Positions 1-7,118 of a stretch of 64,000 nucleotides of DNA are shown here, in pieces. A model generated the notes under the pieces. The model was not told where the DNA came from. It ran no database searches and saw only the letters and a program-made list of their open reading frames with translations. Position numbers and translations under genes: made by a program. The DNA comes from Tenacibaculum caenipelagi (lineage in GTDB: Bacteria > Bacteroidota > Bacteroidia > Flavobacteriales > Flavobacteriaceae), in assembly GCF_004363005.1 (NCBI RefSeq), contig NZ_SNYH01000005.1:244511-308510 (forward strand), given 5' to 3'. Within the stretch, counting starts at the first letter, position 1; the number at the start of each line of letters is the position of its first letter.

Positions 1-1165
1 CTTCAATTTTTAACTCAGAAAACTTACTTATAATCGAGTTCTTTTCGGGTTTTAGTTGCTGCATCAATTTCAATAATCCTTCTTCATTAACCTCACCTCT
101 AGCTTGCTCGTAAACAAATTTTAAAGGAATAATTGTATTAATAATCAGCAAATCTATAAATGATTTTGTAAGTCGCTTTGCCGATTTTTTAGAAACAGTT
201 TCAAACGTATAATGTATTTTCCAGAAGTCATTTACCCCTACCGAAAACAACATATAAAAATCTTTTAAACTATAAACTTCTAATATTTGGGAAAACAAAT
301 TTTGGTGCCTGTGATACAACGCTACTAACTGTGCAATCCGGATTGTTGGAAAGTTACTCGGTCGCATTCTAAAAAACTGAAAACGTTGTTTCGCCAAAGA
401 CTTTAACTGATATTTATGTTGCAGATAGTTATATTCTTTTTGTAGTTGTACATAATAATTATCCTTTACATCACCTTCTAAAAAACCTGCTTGCCCCAAC
501 AATAATGCTGATAATTGCTCTTCATTAAATCGAACTTTCCGCAATATTGAAAAATCAAAAGAATTCGACAGCTCTAAAAACGCTTCTCTATTTACTTTTA
601 ATCCGAAATTTTTAGCTAGCAGTTGGAATAACACTGCTTCATAATCATTATTAGATTGAATTAATAGCTCTTTTATAAAACCAGCTTTGTTTTCTAATCG
701 TTCAAAATATAAACGTTCTAACCAATTATCCAGTAAAAAAGAATCTACTTCTCTAATTTGTTTCTCACAGGGAATCCACCGTTGTTCTTTTAAGAATAAT
801 TTCTGATAGTTTTCCAATACTTCTTTTTGAATAAACTGTTGTAATTCTACGGTAGGCAAAGGAAGGTTGTTTTTCATAAATACTTCAGCATCGTAATCCC
901 AAACTACATGCAAAGTAACCGCATCATAATTAATATCTCTTTCATGATGGTGCATATACCAATCCGATGATTTTACATGGATTTCAATATTCCCAATCCA
1001 TAATTGACCATCAATCTTTACTTCTGCATTTAAGAAATCAGGACCAGAATTGGTATTATAAACTCCTGAGTTAATTACCTCAATTGTCTCACCTTTTACA
1101 GATAGTAAACTTTTAGTATTGAATAATTTATACTGCCATAAAAAATGTAAAAACTCTTCTCTCAT
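1..1165 (-). CDS. DUF2851 family protein (3' end outside window)
   Basis: An open minus-strand frame starts at the ATG at 1163-1165 (MREEFLHFLWQYK) and runs off the left edge without a stop, giving about 388 residues. The segment with HVKSSDWYMHHHERD followed by AVTLHVVWDYD is the conserved core I associate with DUF2851, a Bacteroidota family of roughly 420-430 residues with no assigned function. On that length only a few tens of residues should be missing. It is soluble, with no signal peptide or membrane segment. It is divergent from the nitroreductase-family gene, about 125 bases away. Family assignment is from sequence recall; function is unknown. Confidence 0.75.
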   Translation of the reverse strand, partial: MREEFLHFLWQYKLFNTKSLLSVKGETIEVINSGVYNTNSGPDFLNAEVKIDGQLWIGNIEIHVKSSDWYMHHHERDINYDAVTLHVVWDYDAEVFMKNNLPLPTVELQQFIQKEVLENYQKLFLKEQRWIPCEKQIREVDSFLLDNWLERLYFERLENKAGFIKELLIQSNNDYEAVLFQLLAKNFGLKVNREAFLELSNSFDFSILRKVRFNEEQLSALLLGQAGFLEGDVKDNYYVQLQKEYNYLQHKYQLKSLAKQRFQFFRMRPSNFPTIRIAQLVALYHRHQNLFSQILEVYSLKDFYMLFSVGVNDFWKIHYTFETVSKKSAKRLTKSFIDLLIINTIIPLKFVYEQARGEVNEEGLLKLMQQLKPEKNSIISKFSELKIE

Positions 1166-1260
1166 AACATTTCTTTTTCATTTTCAAGGTACAAAAATAT
1201 TCTCTATAACATCATCAATTTTTATTATCCAAAGTGCTTTTCGGTAATTTCATATTAGAC

Positions 1261-1268
1261 TACTTTTG
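1261..1268 (+). promoter_or_regulatory. -7 promoter box TACTTTTG
   Basis: TACTTTTG matches the Bacteroidota -7 consensus TAnnTTTG exactly. It lies 21 bases before the ATG at 1290. A good -33 TTTG is not obvious (GCTTTTC near 1237-1243). Its position argues against the upstream in-frame TTG at 1266 being the start. Confidence 0.5.
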
Positions 1269-1289
1269 ACAAGTAAAAAATTAAATTAT

Positions 1290-1922
1290 ATGAATAGTAT
1301 TGAAAATTTACAATGGCGTTATGCTGTTAAAAAATTTGACGAACATAAAATTCTTTCCGAAGAGCAAATCAACATTTTAAAAGAAGCTTTCAACTTAACA
1401 GCTACTTCTTATGGATTACAACCTGTAAAAATGATAGTTGTAAAAAACAAAGACATACAACAACAATTGGTTGAACATTCTTGGAATCAACCTCAGGTTG
1501 CACAAGCTTCACATTTATTGGTTTTATGTATCCCTAACGAATTGACTTCTGAATATGTTGAAAGCTACTTTAAACTAGTTAAAGATGTAAGAAACACTCC
1601 AGACGAAATCTTAAATCCATTTAAAGAGTACTTAACAAACGACATTGAAAACAAATCGCAAGAAGTTTTATTTCAATGGATGAAAAACCAAGCATACATC
1701 GCCTTAGGTAATCTAATGACTGTAGCAGCAAATGAAAAAATAGACTCATGTCCTATGGAAGGCTTTATTCCTGAAAAATATAACCAAATCTTAGAATTAG
1801 ATAAGTATAATTTACAATCTGTTTTAGTATTACCTGTTGGTTTTAGAGCAGAAGACGATTATATGAAAGACTTAAAAAAAGTTCGTAGAAAAACCGAAGA
1901 AGTAGTGATTGAACTTTCTTAG
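1290..1922 (+). CDS. Nitroreductase-family NAD(P)H-dependent oxidoreductase
   Basis: A 210-residue FMN-dependent oxidoreductase of the nitroreductase/dihydropteridine reductase type (NfsB-like), expected to be cytoplasmic and dimeric and to reduce nitroaromatics, quinones or similar acceptors with NAD(P)H. Supporting sequence: the N-terminal WRYAVKKFD (FMN phosphate-binding region of the family), the SYGLQPVK segment, and the C-terminal LPVGFRAEDDYMKDLKKVRR, typical of this subgroup. Length fits. An in-frame TTG at 1266 would add eight residues, but it overlaps the -7 box, so the ATG at 1290 is preferred. It stands alone; the downstream symporter follows after 63 bases. The physiological substrate cannot be deduced. 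Confidence 0.85.
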   Translation: MNSIENLQWRYAVKKFDEHKILSEEQINILKEAFNLTATSYGLQPVKMIVVKNKDIQQQLVEHSWNQPQVAQASHLLVLCIPNELTSEYVESYFKLVKDVRNTPDEILNPFKEYLTNDIENKSQEVLFQWMKNQAYIALGNLMTVAANEKIDSCPMEGFIPEKYNQILELDKYNLQSVLVLPVGFRAEDDYMKDLKKVRRKTEEVVIELS

Positions 1923-1985
1923 AAAACGTAAATTATGAATTGCGAATGATAATTTTAGTACTTTCGTAATTCATAATTTAACTGT

Positions 1986-3428
1986 ATGCAACCACTACAT
2001 ATATTACTCCTCATTTTAGCTTATTTCGGTGTTTTAATTCTTATCTCATACATCACCGGTAAATCAGCAAACAACGCCACATTTTTTAAAGCTAACAATT
2101 CATCACCTTGGTATTTAGTTGCCTTCGGTATGATTGGTGCTTCCCTTTCAGGAGTAACCTTTATTTCAGTTCCTGGATGGGTGGAAGGTGATAAAATGAG
2201 TTATATGCAAATGGTATTAGGGTATGTATTAGGATATGCTGTTATTGGTTTAGTACTTCTTCCACTTTATTATCGATTAAACTTAACCTCTATCTACACC
2301 TATTTAGAAGGTCGATTTGGTAGATATTCTTACAAAACAGGCGCTTCTTTTTTCTTACTTTCAAGAACTGTTGGTGCTGCTTTCAGATTGTTTTTAGTAG
2401 CTAATGTTTTGCAATTAATCCTGTTTGATGCATATGGAATTCCTTTTTGGGTAACGGTAACCATTACTATTTTACTTATTTGGTTGTATACCTTTAAAGG
2501 CGGTATTAAAACAATTGTATGGACTGATACTTTACAAACTTTATTCATGCTAATTGCTGTTGGAGTGTGTATTGTAATGATTAAAGATGCAATGAAAATA
2601 GACAATCTGTTTTCGTACGTTGCTAATAATAACTTATCAAAAACCTTCTTTTTTGATGATGTAAAAGCAGGTAATTACTTTTGGAAACAATTCTTCTCAG
2701 GAGCTTTTATTGCTATTGTAATGACAGGGTTAGATCAAGATATGATGCAAAAAAACCTTACTTGTCGCAATTTAAAAGATGCTCAAAAAAACATGTTTTG
2801 GTTTACCATTGTACTAGTCATAGTAAACTTTTTCTTTTTAGCCTTAGGAATTTTATTAACGGATTATGCCACTGCTAATGGTTTAGATGCTCATAAAGAC
2901 AACCTATTCCCAACCGTTGCCATGAGTGGAGATTTAGGAATTGCTACTGCGTTGTTTTTCTTACTAGGATTAATTGCCGCAGCCTACTCTAGTGCCGATA
3001 GTGCTTTAACATCGTTAACCACTTCATTTAGTATCGATATTTTAGAGATTAATAAAAAAGATAACGAGCAAGAAAAAGAAAAAACACGAAAGAAAATTCA
3101 CGTGTTATTCTCTTTCATTTTGGTAGCTACCATCTTAATTTTTAAATACTTTATCGCCAATGAGAGCGTAATTGCTAAAATATTCCAGTTTGCTGGTTAT
3201 ACCTACGGCCCTTTATTAGGATTATATGCTTTCGGGTTATTTACCAAACTAAAGGTAAAAGACAAACTGGTTCCTGTCATTTGTTTAATTGCTCCAGTGT
3301 TAACCTATGTCATTAGCTTTTATAGCAAGGAAAAACTAGGGTTTGATTTTGGATTCTTTGTCTTGATTTTGAATGGATTCTTGACTTTCTTAGGATTATT
3401 AACTATTAAAACATCAAAAAATGCCTAA
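1986..3428 (+). CDS. Sodium:solute symporter (SSS family)
   Basis: A 480-residue integral membrane protein with about 13 hydrophobic helices, matching the SSS/SLC5 family length and layout. The early motif GMIGASLSGVTFISVPGW is the conserved TM1-TM2 region carrying sodium-site residues, and AAAYSSADSALTSLTTSFSI is the conserved region around TM8 that also contributes to the Na2 site. It should import a small solute with Na+ across the inner membrane, fitting a marine lifestyle. The substrate (sugar, amino acid, organic acid) cannot be told. Its last codons overlap the start of a small basic ORF by eight bases, suggesting co-transcription. Confidence 0.88.
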   Translation: MQPLHILLLILAYFGVLILISYITGKSANNATFFKANNSSPWYLVAFGMIGASLSGVTFISVPGWVEGDKMSYMQMVLGYVLGYAVIGLVLLPLYYRLNLTSIYTYLEGRFGRYSYKTGASFFLLSRTVGAAFRLFLVANVLQLILFDAYGIPFWVTVTITILLIWLYTFKGGIKTIVWTDTLQTLFMLIAVGVCIVMIKDAMKIDNLFSYVANNNLSKTFFFDDVKAGNYFWKQFFSGAFIAIVMTGLDQDMMQKNLTCRNLKDAQKNMFWFTIVLVIVNFFFLALGILLTDYATANGLDAHKDNLFPTVAMSGDLGIATALFFLLGLIAAAYSSADSALTSLTTSFSIDILEINKKDNEQEKEKTRKKIHVLFSFILVATILIFKYFIANESVIAKIFQFAGYTYGPLLGLYAFGLFTKLKVKDKLVPVICLIAPVLTYVISFYSKEKLGFDFGFFVLILNGFLTFLGLLTIKTSKNA

Positions 3429-3594
3429 AAAAGGGAAAGCAAAAAACACCGTAAACAAAGCGAAGCATACACGCTTAATGAAGCAGAAAGAAAATAAACT
3501 TCGCTTAGAAAAACAGCGTACGAAAGAGCGTTTAAAAGCCATTATTAAAAAAGTGAATGAACAAAAAGAAAATGACAGCACAACAGATAATTAA
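3421..3594 (+). CDS. Small highly basic protein, unknown function
   Basis: An ATG at 3421 opens 57 codons (MPKKGKAKNTVNKAKHTRL...) ending at TAA 3592-3594. The product is extremely Lys/Arg-rich and predicted helical. It overlaps the symporter stop by 8 bases and the cupin start by 38 bases, an arrangement consistent with translational coupling. I do not recognise a family. The charge suggests nucleic-acid or ribosome binding, but that is inference from composition only. It could be a chance ORF, though the basic, Lys-dense composition with no long hydrophobic run and the tight overlaps favour a real gene. Confidence 0.5.
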   Translation: MPKKGKAKNTVNKAKHTRLMKQKENKLRLEKQRTKERLKAIIKKVNEQKENDSTTDN

Positions 3595-4072
3595 AAAGTT
3601 TGACTTAACGGAACATCCTGAAGGCGGTTTTTATAAAGAAACCTATAGAAGTGAGGGGATTATAAAAAATGAGCAACTAAGCTCTAATTTTAAAGGAGAC
3701 AGAAATTATAGTACATGCATTTACTTTTTACTAACCTCCGAAAAATTCTCTGCTTTTCATAAAATTAACCAAGATGAAATTTGGCATTTTTATAAAGGAA
3801 GTTCTCTGAAATTACATATGATTTCTTCTAAAGGAGATTATTCTTTTGTTCTTATAGGAAATAACATAGAAAATAATGAACAGCCACAATTTGTGGTTCC
3901 TGCTGGTTATTGGTTTGCTGCAGAGGTTATTAAAGAAAACTCCTATGCATTTACTGGTTGTACTGTAGCTCCAGGGTTTGATTTTAATGATTTTGTTTTA
4001 CCAAAAAGAGAAGAACTCATACAGCTATTCCCTCAGCATAAAGAAATTATAAGTAAACTGACACATTCATAG
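3557..4072 (+). CDS. Cupin domain protein (DUF985 / cupin_5)
   Basis: A 171-residue single-domain cupin. The N-terminal EHPEGGFYKETYRSEG and the following STCIYFLLTSEKFSAFHKI...DEIWHFYKGS are signatures of the DUF985 (cupin_5) family, related to yeast YML079w. VVPAGYWFAAEV and FTGCTVAPGFDFNDFVL complete the second cupin motif. The family forms a beta-barrel that may bind a small ligand or metal; its enzymatic role is not established. Start: ATG 3557 overlaps the preceding small ORF by 38 bases; an internal ATG at 3572 (MTAQQIIKKF) is an alternative. A strong hairpin terminator lies about 85 bases downstream. Confidence 0.8.
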   Translation: MNKKKMTAQQIIKKFDLTEHPEGGFYKETYRSEGIIKNEQLSSNFKGDRNYSTCIYFLLTSEKFSAFHKINQDEIWHFYKGSSLKLHMISSKGDYSFVLIGNNIENNEQPQFVVPAGYWFAAEVIKENSYAFTGCTVAPGFDFNDFVLPKREELIQLFPQHKEIISKLTHS

Positions 4073-4155
4073 CCTCCTAATAAAACCTAACACTTTTCAG
4101 TGTCGACCTATATATTCATTATAAAAACTAAAGAGTTATTTCTAATAAACTTTAT

Positions 4156-4193
4156 AAAAACCCGATAGTAAAACTTTAATGCTATCGGGTTTG
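4156..4193. terminator. Bidirectional hairpin terminator
   Basis: AAACCCGATAG (4158-4168) and CTATCGGGTTT (4182-4192) form a perfect 11-bp stem with a 13-base loop between the convergent cupin and LysE genes. A-rich 5' and T-rich 3' flanks allow use on both strands. Confidence 0.8.
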
Positions 4194-4196
4194 AGT

Positions 4197-4829
4197 TTAC
4201 ATAAACGCTATTTGAGTCCCCATCAATACAAATATTACTCCTGAAATTTTATTCAATTGTATTTCTATCTTCTGATTCTCTTTAATTTTTTTTGAAAACG
4301 CTCCTGCAAAAGACGTTAAAATTAAGTACCAAATAGTAGTCATAACCGCATAAGAAACTCCCATAAAAATAAACGGTATTGGATTTTCTATTTGATCTGA
4401 ACTAATAAACTGCGGAAAAAACGCTAAAAAGAATAATGCAACTTTCGGATTTAATATGTTTGTTATAAACCCTGATTTAAAATCATTTTTTGCTGAACTT
4501 TTCTTTTGCTCTTCACCTACATTTCCAATCATTCCTTTACTCGACATTATTTTCACAACTCCTAAATAAACTAAATAAGTAGCTCCTAAATATTTTATCA
4601 ACGCAAAGAATATTACTGATTTAGCCACGATAACCGATAGTCCTAAAGCACCAAGCAAAGTATGCACCAACGCCCCTGTGTTCAAACCAAAAGCAGTATA
4701 AACTCCAGATTTCCTTCCTTGACTAACCGATTTATTAATCAAAAAAACAGTTTCTATTCCTGGCGTTAAAATAAAAAGAATTGTCGCTACAAAAAATGCC
4801 ATAAAATTTTCAACTCCCATCTTTATCAA
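4197..4829 (-). CDS. LysE/RhtB family amino-acid exporter
   Basis: A 210-residue inner-membrane protein with about six hydrophobic helices, the normal size of LysE/RhtB exporters. The N-terminal LFILTPGIETVFLINKSVSQGRKSG resembles the family's TPGP-containing first loop, and GFITNILNPKVALFFLAFFPQFI is the hallmark NPK region. It probably effluxes an amino acid or related metabolite. It is divergent from a LysR-type regulator, the classic arrangement in which the regulator senses the exported compound. The start could be the first ATG or the fourth codon (MGVENFMAFF). Substrate unknown. Confidence 0.85.
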   Translation of the reverse strand: MIKMGVENFMAFFVATILFILTPGIETVFLINKSVSQGRKSGVYTAFGLNTGALVHTLLGALGLSVIVAKSVIFFALIKYLGATYLVYLGVVKIMSSKGMIGNVGEEQKKSSAKNDFKSGFITNILNPKVALFFLAFFPQFISSDQIENPIPFIFMGVSYAVMTTIWYLILTSFAGAFSKKIKENQKIEIQLNKISGVIFVLMGTQIAFM

Positions 4830-4891
4830 TTTTAATTAATTACAAAGTTTTTTATGCAAATCAACAGCAGCATCCTTTATTAAAAAATACT

Positions 4892-4899
4892 TATTTTTG
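4892..4899 (+). promoter_or_regulatory. -7 box TATTTTTG for the LysR gene
   Basis: Exact TAnnTTTG match, 27 bases before the ATG at 4927. The predicted start of transcription falls just at the palindrome at 4906-4924. Confidence 0.45.
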
Positions 4900-4905
4900 A
4901 TTCAT

Positions 4906-4924
4906 TAATGCAAAAAACGCATTA
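4906..4924. promoter_or_regulatory. Candidate LysR operator, TAATGC-N7-GCATTA
   Basis: A perfect inverted repeat TAATGC/GCATTA with a 7-base spacer sits between the -7 box and the LysR start codon. Interrupted dyads of this size are typical LysR-type recognition sites. A position at or just after the transcript start would suit autorepression. Inferred from sequence only. Confidence 0.5.
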
Positions 4925-4926
4925 GA

Positions 4927-5820
4927 ATGACTTTTCAACAAATTCGATATTTTTTAGTTCTTGCAGAAGAGCTCCATTTTTGGAAGACAGCAGAAAAGGT
5001 ATACACCTCACAATCTTCTTTAAGCAGGCAAATTCAAGCTTTAGAAGAAGAATTAGGTATTACCTTATTTGAGCGCGACAAAAGAAATGTAAAATTAACT
5101 GATGCTGGTATATTTCTAAAAAAAAAGTGGGGAGACTTATTAGATGAGTTTGATCGCACACACCAGCATGCTAAAAAAATTGAAGAAGGCTCTTCTGGTC
5201 TTGTTAGTATTGCTTACCCAGGTTCTATCTCTTACAATTATCTCCCTGAATTACTCAAAATATTTTCTGAGGAAAAACCCGATTTAAAAGTAGAGCTTAT
5301 GGAACCTATTGATATTAGTATTGAAAACCTTCTTACAAATTATCAAATTGATCTTGCTTTTAGTAGAAATAAGGTTTTAAACTCTTCTGTTTTATTTGAA
5401 AAACTGTATGCTGAGCCTGTTTGTCTTGTTGTACCAGAAAATCACTGGTTAACAGCTGACAATTTTGTTGATTTAAAAGATGTAAAAAACGAAAAATTTA
5501 TTATTTCAGGTTTACACCATACTACCTACTTTTCTTCATTACTTCGCAATATATTTAATACTTACGGTTTTGAACCTCAAACCCACATAGAATCCGATTT
5601 TGGAAGTATGATATTAAATCTAATTTCAAAAGGACTAGGAATTTCTATTCTACCCTACTCTTTTCAGTTTTCATTAAACTCAAAAGTTCGGTTTATTAAA
5701 CTACCTGAAAACACAGAACTGTATATAAACTGGCGCAAGAATGACAACAGAAAAATCACACAAGATGTAATTAATTATTCTATAAATCTAGGTAAAAACT
5801 ACCGTAAAAAGTTTGTATAA
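4927..5820 (+). CDS. LysR-type transcriptional regulator
   Basis: A 297-residue LysR-type regulator of standard length. Residues 1-60 are the winged helix-turn-helix (MTFQQIRYFLVLAEELHFWKTAE..., SQSSLSRQIQALEEELGITLFER); residues ~90-290 form the two-lobed periplasmic-binding-like effector domain. It probably controls the divergent LysE-family exporter and itself through the dyad just upstream of its start. The effector is not predictable, but for LysE/LysR pairs it is usually the exported amino acid or a relative. Confidence 0.88.
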   Translation: MTFQQIRYFLVLAEELHFWKTAEKVYTSQSSLSRQIQALEEELGITLFERDKRNVKLTDAGIFLKKKWGDLLDEFDRTHQHAKKIEEGSSGLVSIAYPGSISYNYLPELLKIFSEEKPDLKVELMEPIDISIENLLTNYQIDLAFSRNKVLNSSVLFEKLYAEPVCLVVPENHWLTADNFVDLKDVKNEKFIISGLHHTTYFSSLLRNIFNTYGFEPQTHIESDFGSMILNLISKGLGISILPYSFQFSLNSKVRFIKLPENTELYINWRKNDNRKITQDVINYSINLGKNYRKKFV

Positions 5821-5849
5821 ATACTTTACTAAAAACAGGTAAGAACTTC

Positions 5850-7118
5850 CTATCTAAATCTTATATCATAAGCAACTCCTACTGTATATAATAAAAAATA
5901 TTTACCACGGTCAAAACTCTTTTCTTCTCGCAAGATATTAACAAAAGTCTTCCAAGCATGTTTTTTATTCGAAGAAGTAAACGCATATTCTCCGCTAACT
6001 TTTTGTGTTTTTAAGTCGAAAATCACTACTTGTTCAGTATTTACAGGAAATCTATCTATTTCTGGAGAAAATCCCACTCCTACTGCTATTCCAAAGTAAT
6101 TATCAGCATCGCTATAATATTTTCGATACGTTAAAGTTCCAGATTTACTTGTACCATTATCATTAGGAGTGATATAGGTTCGAAACGACCAATAACTATT
6201 CCCTGTATACCATCCTATAGATCCTGTATAAATAGTAGTTGTTTCCGAAAACTTCAACCCTCTAAAACCTAAGGAAACCTCTAAGCTATATGGCAATGTT
6301 TTATACAATTCCGCACCATAGCGAATTTCAGGAAACAAGGCATCATTTGAAAAACCACCACTAATATATGCATATAAGCCTTCTACTATTCTCGGATACA
6401 TATCTATTTCATACTGAAAATTATTAGTATCAAATCTTCGCGAATAATTTACCTTAGCTATAATACTACCATATTTTGTTTGCCTCGAATATCGAACTGT
6501 AGAGTAATAAGACGGATCTCTTTCGTCTTTGTTGTATAAAATCATTGAATAGTTCAACCCAACACTGTTAAAACGTAGTGTATTCATTAAGCTTTCCTTG
6601 TAAGAAATAGCTTTGTTATTATTACTATCTATTTCAATTATTTTATCTAAAGTTCGTAATGCATCTTCTGGTTTTTGAAATTTCTCTTCAGACTTTGCTT
6701 TTAAATAGAGTAAATCAGTATCATCTGGAAAATATAACAAGGCTTTTTTTACCAGCTCATATGCCTTATAAGGTAATTCTGCATATAACTCGTTATTAAT
6801 TGTCGCTACCCAATCGTTTTTTCTTTTAGCATCTTTTTTTAATATATATTCAAACTCTGTTCGGGCTTGTTTATAGTTACCATCCCAAGAATATGTACTT
6901 GCTAAAAACGAACGTACATCCAAGTAATTTGGGTACTTTGTTAAAATAAATCGTAAAGTATCTTGTGCCTCTTTGCGTTGTTTATTAAAAGCCAACTCTC
7001 TTGCTTTTTCAAAAGCTACATCAGGATCTCCTTGAAATATTTTTTTCTGAGAAAAAACAGAACATACACACAATATTAACGCTATACATAAACCATAACT
7101 TTTCCCTTTTAACATCAT
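5850..7118 (-). CDS. YaiO-family outer-membrane beta-barrel protein with TPR domain
   Basis: 422 residues: signal peptide 1-23 (ends CSVFSQ), TPR-like helical repeats ~30-175 (ARELAFNKQRKEAQDTLRF..., YLKAKSEEKFQKPEDALRTLDKI), then a beta-rich C-terminal half with alternating aromatic strands ending in ...GVAYDIRFR, typical of an outer-membrane barrel. The layout matches YaiO-type proteins, which accompany polysaccharide glycosyltransferases and are thought to act as exopolysaccharide exit barrels with a periplasmic TPR scaffold, much as PgaA or AlgK/AlgE do. It is the last gene of the five-gene unit and its start overlaps the preceding stop by one base. Role in glycopolymer export is inferred from context. 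Confidence 0.78.
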   Translation of the reverse strand: MMLKGKSYGLCIALILCVCSVFSQKKIFQGDPDVAFEKARELAFNKQRKEAQDTLRFILTKYPNYLDVRSFLASTYSWDGNYKQARTEFEYILKKDAKRKNDWVATINNELYAELPYKAYELVKKALLYFPDDTDLLYLKAKSEEKFQKPEDALRTLDKIIEIDSNNNKAISYKESLMNTLRFNSVGLNYSMILYNKDERDPSYYSTVRYSRQTKYGSIIAKVNYSRRFDTNNFQYEIDMYPRIVEGLYAYISGGFSNDALFPEIRYGAELYKTLPYSLEVSLGFRGLKFSETTTIYTGSIGWYTGNSYWSFRTYITPNDNGTSKSGTLTYRKYYSDADNYFGIAVGVGFSPEIDRFPVNTEQVVIFDLKTQKVSGEYAFTSSNKKHAWKTFVNILREEKSFDRGKYFLLYTVGVAYDIRFR

